Of a stretch of DNA of 64,000 nt, positions 37,801 to 50,077 are shown piece after piece. The translations under genes were made by a program, and so were the position numbers. Every line of letters begins with the position of its first letter. The stretch's first letter is position 1. The stretch spans positions 62,001 through 126,000 of the forward strand of contig JASPKZ010008351.1 of the NCBI GenBank assembly GCA_030220185.1. The letters are read 5' to 3'. Below the pieces are notes generated by a model, which saw only the letters and a list, made by a program, of their open reading frames with translations, searched no databases and was not told the origin of the DNA. This DNA comes from Diploptera punctata (Eukaryota > Arthropoda > Insecta > Blattodea > Blaberidae).

Positions 37801-40800
37801 GGTGGTTCATGACCACACAATCTGATGGTCTCTACTTTGAAAAGTAGTTTCTTGTCAGAAAATCAGAAAACTTCCCAAATACAATTTTGTTAAAAAAGAC
37901 TTTACTTTTTATGAAATAGTATCTATTCTAAAGTAATATGCTGGCATACATTCAAAGAATAGAGACAAGAATTAATATATTCGTCATAAACATATATATT
38001 AACCAGTTTTTAATTAACAATAATATAAAAAAATTATGCAGCTTTCACGTTGACAGTGTAAGATAAACATTAGATTCCATTCCATAGTAATTCTGCCCAA
38101 GGGCAGGTCTTTCACTACAATCTTAGCATTATCATGCTATGCTTTGCAGCTTTACTAGGGAATTGTAGGTGTGTTAGCTTCCCGTTGCTTTCCACACCGG
38201 TGAATACTAGTAAAATTCACATCAAATTCCATTGAGGTGAAGTCATATGATGAAAGTTAAAAATTAAAATGTACCTGTTGGCAGGTGCCGTCATCCTTAA
38301 CTTTGTTAAAATATTGTATATAAAATTAACTGGAGGCTTTCGGAAGTTATCTTCCATCTTTGGCAGGTTCAGCTTCTGCTACACGTTGTTGTTGTGTACG
38401 GTGATGTCAAAAACAAGTCAGTTGCTGCTACAAACAGTTGGAGTATACATCACCGTACACAACAACGACGAGTAGCGGAAGCTCAACCTGCCGAAGATGG
38501 AAGATAACTTCCGAAAGCGCTCTGGGTTAATTTTATGTACAAAGTTGAGGACGAGGGCACCTGCCAACAAGTACATTTTAATTTTGAACTTTCATCATAC
38601 CGATGAAGGATGATGATGGTAATGATAAGGATGATTTTAGGGGACCGTTGGGCCTTAAGCTTCCTGACATTTGTATTACAGGTGAGGAAAAACCCCGAAA
38701 AAACCTCACCCAGGAGCCTGCCCCAACCGGGAATTAAACCTGGGCCCTCTGCATAACAAGGCAGCTGGCTACCTCGAGACCACAGCGGTGGACATAAAAA
38801 TTAGATAGCCTATTATAAGTTAGTAACCAATTTTTGCTTTTATCCCACAAGCAATTCGATATTAGGTTAAATCTCAATTGTCTTAACAGTTGTTATGACT
38901 CATAAAAAGTAACTAACTCACTGGCACTATCAACCCGTAGGTTCATGGCCACGCGAACATAAGCTCTCCATACGTCCCTATCCTGAGCTAATGTTTTCCA
39001 ATAATTCCCTGTATAATCTACTTCCCTCAAATTATTGATAAATTTATTCTTTCACCTCATTCTTGATCTACCAACTGGGCGTTTTCCCTCTGGTTTTCCT
39101 ACAAGACGCTTCCATTGCATCTTTCATTCCCCATTCGTGCCACATGTCCAGCTCACTGCAGTCTACGAGACTTAACTGTTCTGATTATATCTGGCTTCCC
39201 ATAAAGAACATGTAGCTCACTGTTAAGCAGTCTTCTCCATTCACCTGTCTGTTCATCTCTTTTTGGTCCAAAAATTTTCCTAAGAACATTATTCTCAAAT
39301 ACTCAATCTCCCTTAAAGTAAGAGTCCATATTTCACATCCATATAATATAACTGGTAGAATGACAGTTTTATATATTTTCAGTTTAACGTTTTTTGAAAG
39401 GATTTGGGACGACAAGAGTCCCTGTAAATTATAACTCGTAACAGAGAAATAAACTAGTTTAATAATTTACCATAAAATGTGGTCTACATAAGTACAGGTG
39501 CTGTATAATCTCAGACAGAGAAAATCCGTTCTGACCTTCAGATTGCATCACTGTATGGAAGACACATTTTTATTATCGTAAAGTGAGAGATTATAGAAAT
39601 ATAAGCAGCTTCAAATAACAAATGAAATCTCATATTTTTAGAGTACATACAAATGGATGATATTAATAAATTGATATTTAGTGCATCACTTATCGTTACT
39701 CTAATACGTATTCCTTGTAACTCCATTTTTAGTGATATTTTACATTCCTTTATCATCTTTTGAGGAAATTATAATGTTTAATGATTCTGAAGTACAATAT
39801 ATACCTAGAGAATAATAAGATACAAGAGAAAAAAAAACAATCGTTTTAAAATGGACGATAAAACACTTTAGCATTCTTGTAAAATTATTTAAAAAGGCGA
39901 TACAATATGTTTCAGATTAGCGCGTCGTTGTGTTCTCCAAATTTGTCCCATACACTGTAAACCCCAAAAAAGACTTATGGGACATATTTGTCCCATGATA
40001 TAATTTTTTCTAATATTAAAAAATCGAAAAAAAATCAAGGATGTTATCAGTCGCCCTAAAAATAAAATTAGGAGTGAAAAAAGATGCCACCTGTCTGTGT
40101 TTTTTTCTGTGCATACCTGAACTATAACACAATACGTGGTGGGGTTGTACAAGACCAGCTTTTTACTTACGCGACTTATGCCATTTTTAATGTAATTTAA
40201 AGTATTACGAAGTGTTGATGATACCATTTACCTCTGGGATTTAACCATCGTCAAAATATTGAAACCGTTAAATATAGTATTTTATTAATATGTATGCCAA
40301 TTATGTACTGTTAAAGTGCGTAAATAAAAAGGCACTCTTCTCCCATCCGGCCTTTATTTTTAAAGTGTAATGCAGTAACATGGTAAATTACTTACTACAC
40401 ATTATTTAAAAAAATAATAAAACTACTTACGTTATTTTCGTGGATTCATAATGCAGGATGTCTTCATCAATCATTTAGAACTGTCCTTTAGAATGGTAAG
40501 CCCTTGAAAATTCCGATATACACAACCCTACACTGCATTTTTAACACTTTGTAAACAGCATAGCTTTTTATCTCAGTCGTAACACACTGTATAATTAATC
40601 CTGATTGTATGTAGGCCAATGTTGTTTATCCCTTTCTTCTAAATAAGAAACCCTAGAAGATATGTCACAAGGTCATTCTACACATCGTTAGGGGTGGGTC
40701 TGCGGGCAAGTCTGAGTCTGAAGTCTCGATGTGCCACTCTTGCATGGACCGCATGATGTCAATAAAATGTAACTGTTCAGATTAGTCAAGACAGTAAGGT

Positions 40801-43800
40801 GAAAAAAAAAATAGTCCAATTTCATTGTTCATCTACTAACAAAATAACTGTAAGCCATTTTATCAGACCTCTCAAGACAGCTCAAAAAAAAGTTTTCTAT
40901 TATTTTTGTCTTCAGAATATTTCCATGAGCATCTCAAAATATCCCTTTGCATTATGTATGTTTGTTAGCATATGTACGTATCTTGTGTCTTTCCATACAA
41001 TTGTGGCCATGTCACGTTTTGTTGTTATCCTGTCACCTTTTTAAATTTTGAAGAATGTGGGAGAAAAACCTGCCTAAGCTCAGTTTTGTCCACCACGAAA
41101 CCCACGTGGAATAACTGAGACTCGATCTCAGGACCCCAGCGGTGAGAGGCGAGCATGTAACCACTTGCGCCACGGAGCTGCCTTTATATCTTACAACTCT
41201 TTATAATTTGTAGTATCAGTTTGAATCAGTAATTCAATAATAATTTCTCTGAAACACTACATAAAAATTGTAAGTAAATAACGCGATCTCATTTTATAAT
41301 AAAAACGGAACTCCGTTAAGAGAAAAAAAAATCAACTCTTCATTTCGACACACTTCACTAAACTGTGTCTGTTTGTATATTTGAACATAGAGAACTGGCA
41401 GGGACTGGTATGAGACACGTGCTTTGAAAACAGTGACGTGTTGACCATAGTTTTCTCTAACAGGCAGCAAGCATAATAGTCTGCAATTTTGCCTTGACAG
41501 CAAGATAAATATTCCACACGTGTTCTACTGCGTCTTACGATATAGGGAATAGTACAGTCACCTTCAAGTGGCAAACTGAAACTATGTATTGTCAAGCCAA
41601 AAAAAAATCTTGTGGGGAGGGGAATTAATTATTAACAAAATTCTCTATTATACGTAAAAATATATCATGCCATTGAATAATATACTCTCTTCTGAATAGA
41701 ATAAAAGTTGTTTTATATATCTATCTCTAACAGTTTTTCGTAAAAAAAATTCGTATATGCACTCTAGTCTGGATTTAATCACACTTCGGGCATTTGAATT
41801 CCGGCCAGCAACACAGTGGGAATTTAAATATCCAGGCATAAAAAGGGTTTTCCATGTCATGGATTCAAGGTCGGCCTCTTGGCCAGATTCATACTTATAT
41901 CCGTGAAAATTGACAAAGTAACACCCATATATATTCTATAATGTTCTGTCGTAGGGCAGGTCCTTCACTCTCATCATAGCATTTTCATGCTATGCTTTGC
42001 AGTTTTACTAGACTATTTAACTCATGCCCCAAATGGGAGTCACAGACCAACCACATTTCAATGCATTTTGATTTACAACAAATCTCAGTCGTTTTTCACC
42101 TCGATTTTATCAGTTTAATCTTACCATCGAGCTCCTCCTTTTTAACATTCTGAATAGGTCAGAACATTATTTCTCAGTGACTGACTCTCTAAGAAATACG
42201 GCTTCCAGATTGTATATATAAAATTCACGAATGTAAACAGATACTGATTGCGGGATATAATAGAAGAACATTCGTAGTAATTGATTATACCACAATAAAA
42301 AGAAACCACTGTTTGCACTATCTTAAACGTATGATTTCCCAGGTATTTACGTTCCAGAAAAATATAATTTACATCATAGGACGTCAGAAATTAGTTAATA
42401 ACCTATAATGTTGGTTATAAACAGTTTGATAAGTTTCATTTTTGTCCACTAGGGTGCATTCTTACAATATTGCGATCCTTTGGCAATAAATAATATGATC
42501 CAGTTGCAGTGATGAACAAATTTAACATTACAAACGTGTCTCATTTCTTTTCAAACAACACCGTTTACATTAAATATATAAATATTTGAAAATAACTATA
42601 TTTAAATAATGATTTGTGAGTAAACAGCCTAATTTTTTCGATAAATAGTCCTAACAAATGCCACTTTTGATTTTCAAATTATCGATAAATTCACGACTCA
42701 CGAAGTCGTGGCATTACTTATGACAATTAATTTATTCTGAGACGGACTGTGGTTGTGAAAATAAATAATGTACTTTTGTTAGTTAAGTTAAATTTGATTA
42801 ATTCAAAATTTAACGTAAGTAGAGTATTGACCGTACGCCGACCTATTATATACGCCACACTTTATGATGCATTTTGTTCCAAATTTCAATTACAAAATGT
42901 CTACCTACATTAGATTCATTCACTCTGAGCTTTGCTCACTGTAGTTTTGACAAAACACACTGTAAGATGGAGAATATGGAATTTCCACACAATTTGTAAC
43001 CAAGTTAAAAGTCGCAAATTATTATTTTTTCGCGATAGTGCGTTTTGTCGTACTTACAGCAATGGCGACCATGATTTGAAAGTTCACCTTCCTACATTTC
43101 GGGGTTGCCAACCTAAATAACCGACTGTAATATTACATATTACAAACCACGTGCGGGAAGTAAAACCAATGTCCTTTATGTATAATACGTACAATGTATA
43201 TACAAAAAATAGATCAAAAAGTTAATGTTAATATACATTATACGAAACAAATCACTGCATTTTAAATGAACTGAACTTTCTTTGAAACAATATAAAACGA
43301 TAAATATATACTTGCTTCCATTTATGACTGATTGCTGTCACGGCCTGCTGTAGTCTCAATTAATAGAGATTGCATACACTGTTAACGTTAGTCAGTTGTT
43401 TACAATGAACGCAAATATTTCCAACAAAGACATTATCTATTATTTTGAAATCATTATCGCGCAAAAAATAATGTACAACGCACGTTTGTAAAATGTTTTA
43501 CAGAATCTCGAAAATTGAACATTTCCTCCCTTCTGTAAAAACCACTTCCGAACCTCGCATCGTAATATAGGCCTACTACTTCTTTTCATTTGTTTTAAGC
43601 TCCGTTTACATGTTGTTACAGATGCTGGATTAAACCCCTCACCATTCGATTGTTATCTAACTTTCCGTGGCTTGAAGACATTGTCTTTACGCATGCGTCA
43701 ACATATGAAAAATGGCATAGAGGTTGCAAAATTCTTGGAAAATCACCCTAAAGTAGTGAAGGTGTTACATCCTTGGCTTCCATCTCACCCTCAACATGAG

Positions 43801-46800
43801 GTGGCTAAGAAACAGGCTTCAGGTCACAGCGGGATGATAGCTTTCTACATAGAGGGTGGTCTTAAAGAATCCAGCGATCTACTCAAGAAATTCAAGCTGT
43901 TAGAGATGGCCGGCAGTTTGGGTGGTGTGCGCAGCATTGCTCTAGTTCCGTAAGTATTTGCTCTCACTACATGCAACAATTAAATAAGTTTTGTTTTTAT
44001 TGGAACTTAGTAAATAATTGTTGGATTTATTTCCACTTTTTAGTCAGAGCATTCCTTCGTAGGCAGCAAGATTTTGAAAAGGAACATTTATGTATGACTT
44101 ATTAAGGTAGGAAACGAGTTTACGAATATTTGAGAATAAAGTTCTTAGGAAACATTTTGGACCAAAGAGAGATGAACAGACATGTGGATGGAGAAGACTA
44201 CATAACAGTGAACTACATGGTCTTTATTGTATTGTATTGTATTGTATTGTATTGTATTGTAAGCCTATGTTTTCCCTTTACAGAGATTTAGGCGCTCTCC
44301 CCCTACAGGGAAGAATTTGAACCATACTAATTTAGTTACACTTGTTTTCGTATAGATGTCATTTTGAGTGGTACGTGGTCAGCGTTCCGCCTCATACTGA
44401 CATCTAGGAAACCAAGGTAGTACTAGGACGGGAAAATTCGGTAAATTTTGCTTAGAGGCCTTTTCATTCAGGATTAAGGATTTTTTACGAGCCTGAAAAT
44501 CTTCAGACTCGGGACCCATGGCTTAAAGTCCCTCCCGGAGGACTTGCTCCTTGGATTTTTGCGTCCTAAAAAACCCATCGACCCCGGCCGAGTTTGAACC
44601 AGCGACCCTTTGGACCAGAGGCAAGGAGCATAACCACTAGTCCATCGCGGCCGATACATGGTCTTTATAAGAAGCCAGATATAATAATAACAGTTTAGTC
44701 TCGTAGACTGCGATGAGCAGGACATGTAGAACGAATGGGGGATGTAAGACATGCATGGAAGCTTCTTGTAGGGAAACCAGAGGAAAAAATCCCAGTTGGT
44801 GGACCAAGAATGAGGTGGGAGAATAACATTAACTATGATTTGGGGGAAGTAGATTATATAGGGAATGATTGGAAAACATTAGCTCACAATAGGGATGTAT
44901 GGAGAGATTATGTCTGCAAGGCTATGAACCTACGGGTTAGATAATGCCACTGAGTTAGTTATGTATGGCATATATGAATATGTTTTTTAATAGGAAAATA
45001 TAAATTGGACGATGTTATGAATTTATCGGCTACGCACCATTAAAAAAAAGATTTTTATGCCATATATTGCACTGGCTCATGAAGTAAGTGTACACACACT
45101 TTTAGCACGAAATCTTTAAATATAGCCATATTATTAAAAAAAATATAAACGCCATCAGCCCTATCAGAGATTCTATGTTTTGCAACAAACGACTATGAAA
45201 CCAGATTTTCATAAATACTAATCTAAATTTTACATCATGCAGCTAAGCGCCAAATGTTCCCTCTCTTAGATTGTTGATGCTCAACTGTGAAACAAGGAAA
45301 ATAACTTGCAGTATCCAGTACTGTTAGTTTGGCGCTGCAATAAATAGTGAAGATTGACTTAAACTTTAAACGTGTTTTTCTCTAAATTTACATAGTGGCG
45401 CATAGTCGGTTGATGCATAACGCCATCCAATTGTAAATCCCATTTTATTAACGAAACCACAGACACAATTTCCAAATGTCCATGTTTTTTTAAAAAATAA
45501 ATAGTGTAAAATTATATTTTAATATGATTTTATTTTACTTGAAATTTAAAATAAATTCTGTAAGTTTACTTTGTAATTTATTTTTAACCAGATTTCTTAT
45601 TATTTGAAGTTGATTTTAAAGTTAATTTTGAAACTGTTTTTTTGATACACTTCCGAACTAGATTTTATTCTTGTTTTCAAATTTATTTTAGAATTTTAGG
45701 AGTATTCATTATTGATTTTGTTCTTGATTTTCTGCCACAGATTTTGCATTCGAATTCAAAATACTTTTTTGATCATTTTTACACACCTTTTTCTCAATAT
45801 TTCTCAACAAATTAATATCTGTAGATAAATTCAATTTGCGCAAAATCTTGGTTATTTTCAGTAAACATTTTCGTATACCGCTACTAAAACTTCTGGAGGC
45901 ACGTCTTGTTTTCCTGGTAACCGCACGCTATGTTCCCATAGGGCACTTCTCCTTTTGTAAATCATCTTCTTTTGCCACAAACCCTTCTCCTACTTTCTGT
46001 TCGTCTGCTCCTTGATCTTCTTCTAGCTAAGTCCGTTCTCCGACTGCATGTTCTTTTTTCTCCTAGTTGGTCTAGTTCTTCTTCTTGTGTTACTTCTCCT
46101 ACGGCAAGATTGTCTCCTACTCTTTGCAGCTCTTCTTCTATTTTCACTTCTTCATGTCATGAAAATGAAGTGAAAGTCAGTATCTGTTGACTTTGTTTTC
46201 TTATATAACCATCTACTTCCGCTTTTTTAAAAGCTTTCATTACTTTAAAAAATATCCTACCATTTGTCGAATTCTGTCTTTGTATTGACGTACAATATCC
46301 TTTAAATGTGACCCTTTTAGTTATTTTTTAAAAATTGCAGCTTCAATCACATCTAGCATCAATCCATATTTGAACATTTTCACTTTGCAATTTAGTTTTG
46401 ATACCGGTATACTCAATAAATTAATATCTGTAGATAAATTCAATTGGCGCAAAATCTTGGTTATTTTCAGTAAACATTTTCGTATACCGCTACTAAAACT
46501 TCTGGAGGCACGTCTTGTTTTTCTGGTATCCGCAAGCTATGTTCCCGTAGGGAACTTCTTCTTTTGTAAATCTTCACCTTTTGCCACAAACCCTTCTCCT
46601 ACTTTCTGTTCGTCTGCTCCTTGATCTTCTTCTAGCTAAGCCCGTTCTCCGACTGCATGTTCTTTTTTCTCCTAGTTGGTCTAGTTCTTCTTCTTGTGTT
46701 ACTTCTCCTACGGCAAGATTGTCTCCTACTCTTTGCAGCTCTTCTTCTATTTTCACTTCTTCATGTCATGAAAATGAAGTGAAAGTCGGTATCTGTTGAC

Positions 46801-49800
46801 TTTGTTTTTTTTATATAACCATCTACTTCCGCTTTTTTAAAAGCTTTTATTACTTTAAAAAATATTCTACCTTTTGTCGAATTCTGTCTTTGTATTGACG
46901 TACAATATCCTTTAAATGTGACCCTTTTAGTTATTTTTTAAAAATTGCAGCTTCAAACACATCTAGCATCAATCCATATTTGAACATTTTCACTTTGCAA
47001 TTCAGTTTTGATACCGGTATATCTACTTTCAAAAATATTTGAACTGGATTGTTCCTTGGTAACAACTTAACAATAAATTAATTAATTGTGAGTGGAGAAC
47101 ATATTTTAATCGACTCTTGAAAATGTATGAGGTAGGCTAAGTCGATTAAAATATGTTCTCCACTCATTTGAAAATGTATGAGGTGAGTCGATTAAAATAT
47201 GTTCTCCACTCATTTGAAAATGTATGAGGTGAGTCGATTAAAATATGTTCTCCACTCACTATTAATGATATACCGTAACCTCATAATGTTTACTTCCCAA
47301 TATTAATTTAAATATAATAAATTCATTTTCACAACAAATTATTAACATTTAAAAATATGCAGAGCGTCACTAAGTTATACTAATTCCGAGCTCAGTTCCA
47401 GTTTTAATGTAAACAAACCAGATGTATGACTGCATTTTCATTGGTCGAATAACAGTTTTACCTTTAAGTGTGTAAGAAAATGTAGTTCGCTTATTCTCGA
47501 AATAAAGAAAATACAAATATATATTATCTAAGTTACTAATACTCGACGTGCGCTGCTGCGCGTAAATAAATTAAACGTGTTTTTATGTTTAGTTAAATAA
47601 GTAAAGATAAAAATAATTATACATTTATATCATAAATACTTTTTAGATATTGCGAGCTGATTAACTGGCGTCACCCGGGAATTTACGTATCCCGATCTTC
47701 TTAGCATTAGTAACCTGAAAGACAAATAGTTAATGTGTGTTATCCGTAAAAGATAGAGAGGCCTATATGCTGTCGCGGACTTCTCAGCAGATGTTTGCAG
47801 ATATTTTATTGTGTGAAATTAATTTGATGTATTTGTTATGGTTTGTCCACCGCTGTGGTCTCGAGGTAGCGTGCTGCTGTTGTCACACACCGGGCCCGTG
47901 TTCGATTCCTGGTCGGGACAGGCTCCTAAGTGAGTTTATTTTCTTCGGGCATTTTTCCTGACATGTAAGACAAATGTCAGGAAGCTTAGGACCCAACGGT
48001 CCCCGAAAATCATCCGGCCATCATCATCATCATCCTTATCATCATCATTCACCGATGTGGAAAGCAACGGGAAGCTACCACACCTATAATTCCCTAGTAA
48101 AGCTGCAAAGCATAACATGAAAATGTTATGATTGCAGTGAAAGACCTGCCCTCGGGCAGAATTACTATAGATGGATGGATATATAACTAACTCACTGGCA
48201 CTATCGAACTCTCAGGTTCATGGCCATGCGGGTATAAGCTCTCCATACATCCCTATCCTGAGCTAATGTTATTCTCCCACCTCATTCTTTGTCTACCAAC
48301 TGGGCATTTTCCCTCTGGTTTTTCTACAAGAAACTTCTATGCACTTCTTTCTTTCCTTATTCGTGCCACATGTCCTGCCCATCGCAGTCTACGAGACTTA
48401 ACTGTTCTTATTATATCTGGCTTTGTGTGAACTAACATTCCATGTTCCTAGGAACACGTCCCTGTGTTTGAGCCTTTGGAATGGGTTCCCCGAAGTAGTC
48501 CCCGCCCGGAGAACCGAATGGGAGACTATTTGACCTCCGGAAAATTTTACTCCAGTGGAACCCATGTCCGCATTTCTTGACGGTTGTATTTTTACGGTGA
48601 AAGATCGTCCCGTCACTCTTTTGTCTGGCTTAACACCTTTGACCAAGATGATTATATATAAGATGTATATTGTTAAATGTAATTTATATTTTCAGGAGTG
48701 TTTTAAGTCACGCTTCTGTTCCTGAAGATATGAGAGAACGAATAGGAATCACCAACAATCTGATCAGGTTGTCAATTGGGATAGAAGACGCGGAGGACAT
48801 CATTCAAGATCTCAATCAAGCGCTCAATGCTATCGTAAGTTTCTCATAATCTGCTTGGTAATAATATAGGTCTATAGCCTTTATAGATTTAAAATTAAGA
48901 AAGGCTGAACTGCACTTCTACTTACCCTTTGTTTTTTAGCAGTTTATTGTTACAAACTATAGCTCTTCTTCTGTATTTACTAACATTTTTTACACTTTAA
49001 AGTTTTTCAAACAATTTTTATAACATTATTAGCTAATACCCGGCGTGTGCTGCTACTCCTAAATAAATGTTGTGTTTTTACCACTAGCCTTGAGCTGCTA
49101 TGCTTGCCCGGGAGTCAGCTTATCCCGATCTTCTTGGAATCAATGAAAGACAAAAATGGTTATTGTAAGTTATCCGTAAAAGATAAATATATGCTGTCCG
49201 GGACTTTTTTGTAGAGTTTTTTTTAGATATTCAATTATGTGTACAATAATTTGGTGTATTTGTTATAGTTTAGGCAGCGTAAGCCATTTAAGCGTCAAAA
49301 TAGTCTTTATTTGACGTTTTTCTCTCCAAAGGGTGATTTTTAGGGGTGAAGGGGTTGAGGATTACAACTCTCCTATAGCCTATGTTCATCCCCGGAATCT
49401 CCTGAACATTTTTCAAAAAGCCCCATCACAATCGAATGAACGGTATGGCAGAGCACGCTTGCCCGGGAATCTACTTATTCCGATCTTCTTGGAATCAATG
49501 AAAGACAAAAATGGTTATTGTAACTTATCCGTAAAAGATAAATATATGCTGACCAGGACTTTTTTGTAGAATTTTTTGAGATATTCAATTCTGTGTACAT
49601 TACTTTGATGTATTTTTTATGGTTTAGGCAACGTAAGTCATTTAAGCGTCAAAATAGAGACTTTATTTCACGCTTTTCGCTCCAAAGGGCGATTTTTAGG
49701 GGTGAAGGGGTTGAGTATTACAACTCCCTTATAGTCTATGTTCATCCCGGGAATCTCCTGAATATTTTGCAAAAAACCCATCAAAATCGGATCAACGGTA

Positions 49801-50019
49801 TGGCCGTGCATAGAACATGAACAAACAAACCAACAAACAAACAAGCATTCTTTATTATATATTAGATTAGACAATTTTCAAGTATTTATTTAAATATGCA
49901 AATCACAATATTAGGACACTGTTAGACAATATTGTGATGCTGCTATTTTCTCCACAGAGTATATTACTTAGTCTATGATTTTTGTATCGCTGTTTTGGGT
50001 TATCGCTGGTTGGATCGGC

Positions 50020-50077
<58 letters not shown>

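Noticed and set aside
45962..46799. Two Ser/Leu-rich plus-strand frames of 72 codons and Arg-rich minus-strand frames
   Set aside because: The identical pair only reflects the 609-bp duplication. The Arg-rich reading is an out-of-frame run over a Glu-rich frame.
49333..49820. Near-duplicate 78- and 75-codon frames
   Set aside because: They are tandem RPT-2 units. Other RPT-2 copies have stops in the same frame, so there is no sign of protein-level conservation.
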